Part shown: piece after piece, positions 1 through 8,034 of the stretch | Layout of the letters: each line of letters starts with the position of its first letter | Numbering within the stretch: the first letter of the stretch is position 1 | Assembly (NCBI RefSeq): GCF_900116865.1 | Contig: NZ_FPCD01000004.1 | Span: forward strand, 248,001 to 312,000 | From: Butyrivibrio sp. M55 | GTDB lineage: Bacteria; Bacillota; Clostridia; Lachnospirales; Lachnospiraceae | Direction of reading: 5' to 3' | Length of the DNA stretch: 64,000 bases | Program-made: the position numbers and the translations under genes | Notes under the pieces: generated by a model | The model's input: only the letters and a program-made list of their open reading frames with translations | What the model was told of the DNA's origin: nothing | The model's database searches: none

Positions 1-30
1 AAGGAAGGCGCTTATGTTTCAGCAGAGTAA
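1..30 (+). CDS. C-terminal tail of an upstream gene (partial)
   Basis: Frame 1 reads nine codons (KEGAYVSAE) and then a TAA stop at 28-30. An intrinsic terminator lies about 70 bases downstream, as expected after the last gene of a transcript. The following genes are livHMGF, and a substrate-binding protein gene (livJ/livK) commonly precedes livH, so this may be its end. Nine residues are too few to identify the protein; the call rests on context only. Confidence 0.35.
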   Translation, partial: KEGAYVSAE

Positions 31-97
31 TCTGCAAGGAAACACAGATTAAAGTGTTTAACGCGCGTAATCCGCGTAACTGCACAGTGAAGTGCTA

Positions 98-130
98 CGC
101 AGGATACCCTCAAAAGGTGTCCTGCGTTTT
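98..130 (+). terminator. Rho-independent terminator upstream of livH
   Basis: An 11-base stem (CGCAGGATACC at 98-108) pairs with GGTGTCCTGCG at 116-126, with one G-T wobble and a 7-base loop, followed by TTTT at 127-130. It most likely ends the transcript that enters the window from the left. Confidence 0.85.
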
Positions 131-164
131 CATATCACGGAATAGGATAAAAGTCCTGTTTGTG

Positions 165-173
165 TGGTATTAT
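165..173 (+). promoter_or_regulatory. Possible extended -10 promoter for liv operon
   Basis: TGG followed by TATTAT (168-173) makes an extended -10 element about 43 bases before the livH start. No convincing -35 hexamer lies 16-18 bases upstream. Its position between the terminator at 98-130 and livH supports a promoter, but the match is only fair. Confidence 0.35.
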
Positions 174-215
174 TTATATCATAAGAAATATTAGGAATTT
201 TTTTGGAGGTATACG

Positions 216-1112
216 ATGAGCTTTCTTACTTATCTCATCAACGGACTTAGTCTTGGTAGTATTTATGCCATCATTGCACTTGGATATACCATGGTTTACG
301 GAATAGCCAAGATGCTCAATTTTGCTCACGGCGATTTCATCATGGTAGGATGTTACGTAATATTCTCTGTGATTGGAGCAATGGGCGGCAATTCTACAAC
401 GGGAGTTATCATTGCTGTGGTGGTTTCCATAATCTTGTGTTCACTTCTCGGAATCACAACTGAATTTATTGCGTACAGACCGCTCAGAGGGGCAGCTTCT
501 CCGCTGGCAGTTCTTATTACCGCTATAGGTGTCAGCTATTTCCTCGAGAATCTTGCGCTTATTATTTTCGGTGCTGACGTTAAGTCTTTTTCATCTGTAA
601 TAACATGGAAAGGAATTTCTTTTGCAAACGGAGAACTCAAGATTCAGGGTGTTACTATCGTTACTATTGCGGTTAGTATCATTATTCTTGTATGCCTTCA
701 GCTTTTTATAAATAAGACTAAGCAGGGACAGGCAATGCTTGCTGTTGCAGAGGATAAGGGCGCTGCAACTTTAATGGGAATAAATGTCAATAAGACTATA
801 ATGCTTACATTTGCGATTGGTTCTGCTCTTGCAGCTGTAGCCGGTGCACTTTTGTGTTCGGCTTATCCGAATCTGTCTCCTTATGTCGGAGCTATGCCCG
901 GTATTAAGGCATTCGTTGCGGCAGTTCTTGGAGGAATAGGTTCTATACCCGGAGCGATGATCGGTGGAATTGTTCTCGGAATCGTAGAGATTCTCAGTAA
1001 GACATATATTTCTTCACAGCTGTCTGATGCCATAGTTTTCGGAATACTTGTAATCGTGCTTATTGTTAAGCCTACAGGAATTCTCGGTAAAGTCATTCAG
1101 GAAAAGGTTTAA
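216..1112 (+). CDS. livH: Branched-chain amino acid ABC transporter permease LivH
   Basis: One of the two membrane subunits of a high-affinity branched-chain amino acid importer. The 298-residue protein is almost entirely hydrophobic, with about eight predicted membrane segments, and carries the family signature around residues 23-41 (GYTMVYGIAKMLNFAHGDF) and the late glycine-rich block AVLGGIGSIPGAMIGG near 230. The ATG at 216 follows a strong GGAGG about 8 bases upstream. Its stop lies 13 bases before livM, and livG and livF follow, so the four form one operon. Substrate range (Leu/Ile/Val or related amino acids or amides) cannot be told from sequence. Confidence 0.95.
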   Translation: MSFLTYLINGLSLGSIYAIIALGYTMVYGIAKMLNFAHGDFIMVGCYVIFSVIGAMGGNSTTGVIIAVVVSIILCSLLGITTEFIAYRPLRGAASPLAVLITAIGVSYFLENLALIIFGADVKSFSSVITWKGISFANGELKIQGVTIVTIAVSIIILVCLQLFINKTKQGQAMLAVAEDKGAATLMGINVNKTIMLTFAIGSALAAVAGALLCSAYPNLSPYVGAMPGIKAFVAAVLGGIGSIPGAMIGGIVLGIVEILSKTYISSQLSDAIVFGILVIVLIVKPTGILGKVIQEKV

Positions 1113-1125
1113 AGAGGTGACGACT

Positions 1126-2172
1126 ATGCGTATAGACAAAAAGACAAAAGACAATCTGATAACTTACGGAATCGTTGTTGCAACTTTCCTTATTGTACAG
1201 GCACTTGCTTCAACGGGACATCTTACAAATCATATCAAGGGACTTCTTGTTCCGATGACATATTATGCGATAATCGCGGTTGCACTTAATCTCTGCGTAG
1301 GTATTCTCGGAGAACTCAGTATCGGACACTGCGGCTTTATGTGTATCGGTGCTTTTACAAGTGCAGCGTTTTCCAAGATCACTGCGGAAAAGATACCTTC
1401 AGGTCCGAGATTTCTTATCGCATTTGTTATAGGAATAGCATTTGCGGCATTGTTCGGATTTCTTATCGGTATTCCCGTACTCAGACTTAAAGGCGACTAT
1501 CTTGCAATCGTTACACTTGCTTTCGGTGAGATCATAAAGAACGTAATCAATGCTTTTTATATCGGAGTAGACAGCAAGGGAATGCATTTTTCCATGGAAA
1601 ACCAGATGGCTCTCGGACTTGAACCGGATGGGCTGATGGTTGTAAACGGAGCGATGGGAATTACGGGAACTCCACATGATGCAAGCTTTACCATAGGAAT
1701 AGTAATGCTTCTTGTTTCACTTGTGGTAGTGCTTAATCTCATCAATTCAAGAGACGGCCGTGCAATCATGGCAATCAGGGATAATTATATTGCTGCAGAG
1801 GCATCGGGTATTAATGTGACAAGATATAAGATGCTCGCATTTACCATTTCAGCTGCGATCGCAGGTGCTGCAGGAGTTCTTTATTCACATAACATTACGA
1901 CACTTACTGCTTCATCACAGTACTTCGGATACAATGCATCTATCATGATCCTTGTATATGTGGTTCTCGGAGGAATAGGAAACATCAGAGGAAGCGTTGT
2001 TGCTGCCTGCATATTGTACCTTCTTCCCGAGCTGCTCAGAGGCCTTAACAAGTACAGAATGCTTATTTATTCAATCGTTCTCATTGTAATGATGATCGTG
2101 AACTGGTCACCGAAGGTAATAGAGTGGAGAAAGAAAACATTTGCAAATTTTGGGATTAAGAAAAAGGTTTAA
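1126..2172 (+). CDS. livM: Branched-chain amino acid ABC transporter permease LivM
   Basis: Second membrane subunit of the importer, 348 residues. The conserved LivM features are present: GELSIGHCGFMCIGAF near residue 60, LKGDYLAIVTLAFGEI near 120, and VLGGIGNIRGSVVAA near 285. I chose the ATG at 1126 because AGAGGTGA sits just upstream; an in-frame start at 1063 would overlap livH by 50 bases and add an uncharged-poor, non-LivM leader. Eight to ten membrane segments are expected. It pairs with LivH, and the ATPases LivG and LivF energise the pair. Confidence 0.95.
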   Translation: MRIDKKTKDNLITYGIVVATFLIVQALASTGHLTNHIKGLLVPMTYYAIIAVALNLCVGILGELSIGHCGFMCIGAFTSAAFSKITAEKIPSGPRFLIAFVIGIAFAALFGFLIGIPVLRLKGDYLAIVTLAFGEIIKNVINAFYIGVDSKGMHFSMENQMALGLEPDGLMVVNGAMGITGTPHDASFTIGIVMLLVSLVVVLNLINSRDGRAIMAIRDNYIAAEASGINVTRYKMLAFTISAAIAGAAGVLYSHNITTLTASSQYFGYNASIMILVYVVLGGIGNIRGSVVAACILYLLPELLRGLNKYRMLIYSIVLIVMMIVNWSPKVIEWRKKTFANFGIKKKV

Positions 2173-2184
2173 GGTGGTGAAATA

Positions 2185-2943
2185 ATGGCACTTTTAGATG
2201 TAACCAATCTGAGCATTTCCTTCGGTGGATTGCGCGCGGTTGACGATTTTAATATGACAATCGAAAAGGGTGAGCTCTACGGACTTATCGGGCCAAACGG
2301 TGCCGGTAAAACTACGGTGTTCAACCTTCTTACAGGCGTGTATAAGCCAAATGAAGGCAAGATAAAGCTTGACGGCGAAGACATAACAAGAAAAAACACA
2401 ATAGAAATTAATCATGCGGGAATAGCCAGAACATTCCAGAACATCAGACTTTTTAAGCAGATGTCTGTTATCGACAATGTTAAGGTCGGACTTTCCGAGA
2501 GATTCAAATACAGCACACTTGAGGGAATCCTTCATGTGGGAAGATACAAAAAAGTCGAGAAGCAGATTGATGATGAAGCTATGCGACTTCTGAAAGTATT
2601 TGACCTTGACGGAGAAAGAGATACTCTTGCATCGAACCTTCCTTACGGAAAGCAGAGAAAGCTCGAGATCGTAAGAGCTATGGCGACAGATCCCAAGCTT
2701 CTTCTTCTGGATGAGCCTGCTGCGGGAATGAATCCCAACGAGACAAAAGAACTCATGGAAACTATCGCGCTTGTCAGAAAAGAATTTGAGATGACGATTC
2801 TTCTTATCGAGCATGATATGAAGCTTGTTTCAGGAATCTGTGAGAAGCTTACGGTTCTGAACTTCGGTAAGGTTCTCTGCCAGGGCGAGACAAAAGAAGT
2901 TCTTTCCAATCCGGAAGTAATTAAAGCTTATTTAGGTGAGTAG
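2185..2943 (+). CDS. livG: Branched-chain amino acid ABC transporter ATPase LivG
   Basis: Cytoplasmic ATPase of the importer, 252 residues. Walker A is GPNGAGKTT at residues 36-44. The signature loop is the LivG-type [14 protein letters not shown] rather than LSGGQ, and Walker B/D-loop is [13 protein letters not shown], followed by the switch histidine in IEHDM. The start follows AAGGTGGTGA. The protein ends in AYLGE, and the last codons plus stop belong to an 84-bp sequence that is repeated at the end of livF. Confidence 0.96.
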   Translation: MALLDVTNLSISFGGLRAVDDFNMTIEKGELYGLIGPNGAGKTTVFNLLTGVYKPNEGKIKLDGEDITRKNTIEINHAGIARTFQNIRLFKQMSVIDNVKVGLSERFKYSTLEGILHVGRYKKVEKQIDDEAMRLLKVFDLDGERDTLASNLPYGKQRKLEIVRAMATDPKLLLLDEPAAGMNPNETKELMETIALVRKEFEMTILLIEHDMKLVSGICEKLTVLNFGKVLCQGETKEVLSNPEVIKAYLGE

Positions 2944-3018
2944 GCTGAGAGCACTTGCCGAGGTATTATCGAGGCTAGTGCGAACGTGTCATGGCGAGCG
3001 AAGCGAGAGCATGACTTC
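2935..3018 (+). repeat. 84-bp direct repeat, copy 1 (livG 3' end)
   Basis: Begins in the last two codons of livG (GGTGAG), includes the TAG stop and runs into the livG-livF spacer. It matches 3771-3854 at 80 of 84 positions. Each copy contains two potential hairpins: GCACT..GCC paired with GGC.AGTGC (one mismatch), and GTCATG paired with CATGAC around a GCGAGCGAAGCGAG-type loop. Function unknown; possible roles are 3'-end stabilisation or RNA processing between cistrons. Confidence 0.85.
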
Positions 3019-3065
3019 CTTGTTTATATCAATATTAAGTCTACATTAGTTTTTGAGGTATATTT

Positions 3066-3779
3066 ATGGAATCAATTTTAGAAGTAAACGATCTAAGCGT
3101 ATATTACGGAGTTATCCAGGCTCTCAAGGGTATCTCCTTCAAAGTAAATAAGGGTGAAGTTGTAGCGCTTATCGGTGCAAACGGTGCGGGAAAAACTACA
3201 ATACTTCATACGTTGTCAGGGCTTATCAAAGCGGATGCAGGTCTGATAAAATATAAGGGAGAGGAGATAACCAAAGTTCCCGGACATAAAATCGTGTCTA
3301 TGGGAATGGCTCAGGTTCCCGAGGGAAGACGAGTATTTGCGGAGATGACGGTTCTCCAGAACCTTAAGATGGGTGCTTATACCAGAGATAATAGTGCAGA
3401 GTTTCAGGAGACACTTGAGAAAATCTACACACGTTTCCCAAGACTTAAGGAGAGATCCGGACAGCTTGCAGGAACACTTTCAGGCGGTGAGCAGCAGATG
3501 CTTGCTATGGGAAGAGCACTTATGTCTCATCCCGACATTATCCTGATGGATGAGCCTTCAATGGGACTTTCTCCTATATTTGTAAATGAGATTTTCAATA
3601 TCATCAGAGATGTTAATAAAGACGGTGTGACAGTTCTTTTGGTTGAGCAGAATGCAAAAAAAGCTCTTTCAATCGCTAACAGAGCATATGTCCTTGAGAC
3701 AGGCAAGATCGTAAAAGAAGGAAATGCAGCCGATCTTTTGAATGATGAGTCGATTAAAAAGGCATATCTGGGTGAGTAG
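3066..3779 (+). CDS. livF: Branched-chain amino acid ABC transporter ATPase LivF
   Basis: Second ATPase of the importer, 237 residues. Walker A is GANGAGKTT at 37-45, the signature is TLSGGEQQMLAMGRAL, and Walker B is IILMDEPSMGLSP; the VPEGRRVF motif typical of LivF is present. The 122-base spacer before it contains repeat copy 1 and ends in a TTTTGAGGTATATTT ribosome binding region. The C-terminus is AYLGE, as in LivG, and the second repeat copy starts at its last two codons. Confidence 0.96.
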   Translation: MESILEVNDLSVYYGVIQALKGISFKVNKGEVVALIGANGAGKTTILHTLSGLIKADAGLIKYKGEEITKVPGHKIVSMGMAQVPEGRRVFAEMTVLQNLKMGAYTRDNSAEFQETLEKIYTRFPRLKERSGQLAGTLSGGEQQMLAMGRALMSHPDIILMDEPSMGLSPIFVNEIFNIIRDVNKDGVTVLLVEQNAKKALSIANRAYVLETGKIVKEGNAADLLNDESIKKAYLGE

Positions 3780-3854
3780 GCTGAGAGCACTTGCTGAGGT
3801 TTTATCGAAGCTAGTGCGAACGTGTCATGGCGAGCGAAACGAGAGCATGACTTC
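3771..3854 (+). repeat. 84-bp direct repeat, copy 2 (livF 3' end)
   Basis: Matches 2935-3018 with four substitutions, starting at the same GGTGAGTAG (last two codons plus stop). The substitutions fall in loop or bulge positions of the two possible hairpins for the most part, but the GCGAAGC of copy 1 reads GCGAAAC here. It lies in the spacer between livF and the kinase-like gene. Confidence 0.85.
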
Positions 3855-3891
3855 ATTCAGCTTAGTGTATATCCCAGAGTAGGGGGATACA

Positions 3892-4521
3892 ATGAAGAAT
3901 ATTACTATCACGATTGCAAGACAGTATGGAAGCGGTGGAAGGACAGTCGGCAAGATGCTGGCAAAAGAACTTGGGATCAATTACTATAACAAAGAACTTT
4001 TGCGCCTTGCTTCCGAAGAGAGCGGAATAAACGAGGATCTCTTTTTGGATGCCGATGAACGTTGCAGGACCATAGGTTTTTTTAAGATGCCTGCAAATGT
4101 TTATACGGGCGAAATACTTGGGCCTGACAGCAAAGATTTTACTTCGTTTGATAATCTCTTTAATTTTCAGGCAGCTACTATCAAAAAGATTGCTGAAACT
4201 ACAGGCGGTGTCATAATCGGAAGAGCTGCCAATTTCGTGCTCAAGGATTATGATAATGTCATAAGCGTATTCGTCCATGCTCCGCAGGATTTTCTTATGG
4301 AGCAGGCAGGAAAGGTTCAGAGCCTTGAAGGTGAAGAACTTGAGAAGTTCATTGCCAGAGAAGATAAGTACAGGGCTGACTACTACGAACATCACACAGG
4401 ATGCAAGTGGACAGATGCCATGAACTACGATCTTTGTCTTGATAGCAGTAAGCTTGGCTTTGAGAAATGCGTTGAGGCAATAAAGGCTTATGCAAAAGTA
4501 AGATTTGGGGATGATCTATAA
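3892..4521 (+). CDS. Cytidylate kinase-like family protein
   Basis: 209-residue P-loop-type nucleotide kinase of the cytidylate-kinase-like family (Pfam Cytidylate_kin2 type), distinct from classical Cmk. The N-terminus reads ITIARQYGSGGRTVGKMLA (phosphate-binding loop), followed by YYNKELL and a GRAANFVL stretch near residue 108 that are typical of this family. The start follows AGTAGGGGGA. Members are assumed to phosphorylate a nucleoside monophosphate, but the substrate is not established for most. It lies 112 bases after livF, and a terminator follows, so it probably ends the liv transcript. Confidence 0.8.
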   Translation: MKNITITIARQYGSGGRTVGKMLAKELGINYYNKELLRLASEESGINEDLFLDADERCRTIGFFKMPANVYTGEILGPDSKDFTSFDNLFNFQAATIKKIAETTGGVIIGRAANFVLKDYDNVISVFVHAPQDFLMEQAGKVQSLEGEELEKFIAREDKYRADYYEHHTGCKWTDAMNYDLCLDSSKLGFEKCVEAIKAYAKVRFGDDL

Positions 4522-4554
4522 CTTGAATACAGAAGTTATTTCTCTTAAAATAGG

Positions 4555-4588
4555 GCGAGGAACGAAATTTGTTCCTCGCTATGTTTTT
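4555..4588 (+). terminator. Rho-independent terminator after kinase-like gene
   Basis: A perfect 9-bp stem (GCGAGGAAC at 4555-4563 with GTTCCTCGC at 4571-4579) and 7-base loop, followed by TATGTTTTT. It separates the liv/kinase transcript from the glycan locus. Confidence 0.9.
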
Positions 4589-4660
4589 GCTGATAAAAAA
4601 GCTTGAGTAAGATAGCTAGTTCAAAGAAAGGATGTTTAAATAAACTTTCGGATAGTATTT

Positions 4661-6946
4661 ATGAAAAAACTTTTTGCTGATAAGAAGAACATTATAATAA
4701 CTATAGTCCTTGCAGAACTGATCTTGCTTGTTTTAAATGCATTCAGATTCAACAGAACTGAGAGCTATTCTTTTTCTCAGGATGATTTTTTTGTTGATTA
4801 TTTGAATCGCGAAACAAATGAATATGAACGTGAAAGCGGAGCTTATGCGGATCACACCGACAAGGAGCAGTCATATGTTGTAACTAAGCCGCTGCACCTG
4901 GGGAAAGGTATATATAACATTTATGTAAATTATAGTTCGAACGCAGGAGAAAACTGGCATTTTTGTTATACGACACTTCAGGCATGCCTTGATGTATCAA
5001 AGGATAAGGCTGCACATCTTGCTTATTGCGATCATATAGCACTTCCTATGGAAATGAATGAAGTCAGCTATGATTCATGGGTCAGATACAAAACAGATTT
5101 TGAAGTGAGAATGGGACCCGAGAGGGATGAAACGGGAGACGGCTTTTTTGTTCTTGCAAATGAAGTACGCATCACGTATTTAAGGGGCAAAACAATAATC
5201 TATGAGACGGCTAAGCTCTTATTACTGTTCATGGCTCTTGATATTGTATTGTATCTTTTTGGTATAAAAAAAGAAGAGACAAAGCGTTTCTTTGAAGACA
5301 AAGCGTTTATTGTCGGAGTGCTTCTTTTTACTGTTCTTTATGCAAGCTATCCGCTTCTTAGCGATAAGCTTTATTTTGGTGATGATATTTTTTATCATCT
5401 TAGACGAATCGTGTATCTTGGTGAAGGGCTTAAGTGTGGTCAGTTCCCTGTGCACATATATCCCGGATGGGATAGGGGCTACGGTTATGCTGCAGGTGTT
5501 GGCTACGGAGATCTGCTTCTTTATCCTTCGGCAATATTGGTGAATCTTGGTTTTACGTTGCAGGCGGGCTATAAGTTCTATATTTTTCTGACAAATGTGT
5601 TGACTGCACTTGTTTCATATTATTCGTTTGGAAAAATAGCCGATGATAAGAATGTGGGACTTGCTTCATCGGTTCTTTTCACGCTTATTGGATTTAGACT
5701 TCACAGCGTTTACACGGGGGCAACGGTTGGCGAGTTTGGTGCGTTTATTTTCTTGCCGCTTGTCATACTTGGCTTGTGGGAAATATATTCAAAAAAGAGC
5801 AAGAACGCTTATATCTATCTTGCATTAGGAGTTACGCTTACATTGTCGTGTCACGTGCTTTCGACATTTATACTTGCACTTGTGATACCGATTTTTTGTC
5901 TGGTTCTTGTGGAAAAGACAGTACAAAAAGATATTCTGATCCCTCTGTTAAAGGCAGTTGCAGCTATCCTACTTTTAAATCTGCATTTTGTGGTTCCGCT
6001 CGTGGATTATATGGTATCTAAAAATGTGAGTGGAAACAGTATAACGGATATGATCTGGGCAAGAGGCAGAGATCTTGTTACGTTCTTTGGCTATTCGCAG
6101 GCGAAAGAGCTTGATACGAGCGGGTTTTTGGGGCTTGGAATATTTTCGATAGCAGTACTTACAATTGCGTTCGGTTTTATTATTGCAGGAAAGTTTGAAG
6201 GGAAAAGCCTGATATATGCAAGAGTATTTGCTTTGAGCATTGTTTTTGTGCTTCTTAGTACCAACTCGATGTTTTATTTTACGCTTTATCAGGATGTGCC
6301 GATCCTATACAAACTTCTTGCCAATATGCAGTTTCCATGGCACTTTTTGGATGTTTCCTGCGGCATGGTTGTTTTCTGGTTTGCGGTTACTGCGAAGAAT
6401 GCAGTATGTAAACTTAATAAAAAGAATGCGACGTATGTTGCGATGACAGTCATATGCTTTGCATGCGTTATTCAGGGCAACACACTTCTTGAAGATGTTG
6501 TGAAAACAGCGCATCCCATTACAATGTATGATGATGCTGAGATAAGTAATGTGGCAATTGCTGAGTTCAGTATTCCGGACATTGAAGAATCAGTTCCGTA
6601 TACTGACACAGATATGATAATAAGGGAAGATTCCGGCGCAACGGCGAAGATACTTAAGAAAAACGGAACGACCATTTATGCGCAGGTAGATAACCCTACG
6701 GAAAATACGGTTGTGACGGAAGCACCTCTCTGGGGATACAGATACTATGCCGCAAAAGCGGGCGGAAAAAAGCTCAAAGCATTCATGGGAGATAACAAGA
6801 AGCTTTGGGTAGAAATTCCTGCAGGATACAGCGGAAAGATAAAGATATGGTTCAGGGAACCGGTCTTGTGGAGATTGTCGGAACTCATCACACTTGCAAC
6901 ATTAGTCTTTATCGTGCGAGAATATATGAAGACTAAAAAGGATTAA
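4661..6946 (+). CDS. Large membrane protein, PTPS-related/GT-C-like
   Basis: 761-residue multi-pass protein resembling the membrane family called 6-pyruvoyl-tetrahydropterin synthase-related (Pfam PF10131), which despite its name looks like a GT-C-type glycosyltransferase. An N-terminal membrane segment (about 10-28) is followed by an extracytoplasmic beta-rich stretch to about 175, then roughly a dozen membrane segments, with the acidic loop FGDDIFYHLRRI near 240 expected to hold catalytic or metal-binding acids, and a C-terminal soluble domain before a last membrane segment. The ribosome binding site is weak. First gene of the glycan locus. Activity is inferred, not shown. Confidence 0.7.
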   Translation: MKKLFADKKNIIITIVLAELILLVLNAFRFNRTESYSFSQDDFFVDYLNRETNEYERESGAYADHTDKEQSYVVTKPLHLGKGIYNIYVNYSSNAGENWHFCYTTLQACLDVSKDKAAHLAYCDHIALPMEMNEVSYDSWVRYKTDFEVRMGPERDETGDGFFVLANEVRITYLRGKTIIYETAKLLLLFMALDIVLYLFGIKKEETKRFFEDKAFIVGVLLFTVLYASYPLLSDKLYFGDDIFYHLRRIVYLGEGLKCGQFPVHIYPGWDRGYGYAAGVGYGDLLLYPSAILVNLGFTLQAGYKFYIFLTNVLTALVSYYSFGKIADDKNVGLASSVLFTLIGFRLHSVYTGATVGEFGAFIFLPLVILGLWEIYSKKSKNAYIYLALGVTLTLSCHVLSTFILALVIPIFCLVLVEKTVQKDILIPLLKAVAAILLLNLHFVVPLVDYMVSKNVSGNSITDMIWARGRDLVTFFGYSQAKELDTSGFLGLGIFSIAVLTIAFGFIIAGKFEGKSLIYARVFALSIVFVLLSTNSMFYFTLYQDVPILYKLLANMQFPWHFLDVSCGMVVFWFAVTAKNAVCKLNKKNATYVAMTVICFACVIQGNTLLEDVVKTAHPITMYDDAEISNVAIAEFSIPDIEESVPYTDTDMIIREDSGATAKILKKNGTTIYAQVDNPTENTVVTEAPLWGYRYYAAKAGGKKLKAFMGDNKKLWVEIPAGYSGKIKIWFREPVLWRLSELITLATLVFIVREYMKTKKD

Positions 6947-6963
6947 GTGGGGAAAAAGATAGT

Positions 6964-8007
6964 ATGAGTGATAACCAAAAATTTATTCTTATAGACGGAA
7001 GTTCAATGCTGGTTACAAACTATTACGGCAACCTTCCGAAGGCTCTTTTATTTGAAAAAGATCCTGTGAAAAAGGAAAAGCTCTTTTCACAGATAATGCA
7101 TAATGACGCGGGACAGTACACAAACGCTATGTACGGAATGATGCGTGCAATCCTTAAGATAATCAAGGAGCAGAAACCGACGCATATGATGTTTGCCTTT
7201 GATATGACGAGGGATACGTTCAGAAGGGAAAAGTATCCGGATTATAAAGGAAATCGCGGTGAGACGCCGGAGCCACTTAAGGAGCAGTTTGTGAATATGG
7301 AAAAGCTGCTTGAAGATATGGGATTCCAGGTTATGTATGACATGCAGTATGAGGCCGATGACATCGTTGGTAGCGTTGCCGCAAAGTTTGAGAAGGAGAT
7401 ACCTTCATATATCATCACCAAGGATCACGATTATCTTCAGCTCGTAAATGACTACACAAGAGTGTGGCTTATTCAGACCAAGCAGGAAACAGCTGATGAG
7501 CTCCATAATAAGTACGGCGCGGAATATGGATTTAACAGTAAGATGGTGTCTATCCCCGATAAGGCGTTTGAAGTGACACCGCCTCTTTGCCTTTCGGAAT
7601 ATGGAGTTCGTCCTGAGCAGATTCCCGATCTTAAGGGCATTCAGGGTGATACAAGTGACAACATTCCGGGAGTTAAGGGCGTCAGCAGCGCGGCAATGCC
7701 GCTCCTTGCAAGATACGGAACGATGGAAAAAATCTATGAAGCGATCGAGGAGTGCAAGGATGCCAAGGAACAGAAGGCGCTTAATGCAATGTGGAAAGAA
7801 GAGCTCGGAATCACAAGGAGTCCTCTGAAAGCAATGATTCAGTACAAAGAGATGGCTCTTTTGTCCAAGGATCTTGCCACAATCAGAAGAGACTATGAGT
7901 TTGGAAAGTCTCTTGATGATTTCAAGATAAATATAGATGCAGACAAAGCGAAGAGTGAGTTTGAAAAGTATGGCTTTAAGTCTTTAATAGATAAGATTAT
8001 ATTTTGA
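6964..8007 (+). CDS. Stand-alone 5'-3' exonuclease (Pol I N-domain type)
   Basis: 347-residue structure-specific nuclease resembling the 5' nuclease domain of DNA polymerase I or phage flap endonucleases. The acidic site motifs are visible in order: LIDGSS (D11), FAFDMTRDTFRREKYPDYKGNR-type helical arch region near 80 (only its key residues matter: D, R and K), YEADDIVG near 133, ITKDHDYLQLV near 156, and the helix-three-turn-helix GDTSDNIPGVKGVS near 235. All metal-ligand acids appear intact. No polymerase domain follows. It starts 17 bases after the preceding membrane protein, so it is co-transcribed with glycan genes, an odd setting for a DNA repair or replication nuclease. Confidence 0.88.
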   Translation: MSDNQKFILIDGSSMLVTNYYGNLPKALLFEKDPVKKEKLFSQIMHNDAGQYTNAMYGMMRAILKIIKEQKPTHMMFAFDMTRDTFRREKYPDYKGNRGETPEPLKEQFVNMEKLLEDMGFQVMYDMQYEADDIVGSVAAKFEKEIPSYIITKDHDYLQLVNDYTRVWLIQTKQETADELHNKYGAEYGFNSKMVSIPDKAFEVTPPLCLSEYGVRPEQIPDLKGIQGDTSDNIPGVKGVSSAAMPLLARYGTMEKIYEAIEECKDAKEQKALNAMWKEELGITRSPLKAMIQYKEMALLSKDLATIRRDYEFGKSLDDFKINIDADKAKSEFEKYGFKSLIDKIIF

Positions 8008-8034
8008 AATGTGAGTTAGATTTGGAGATATAAA

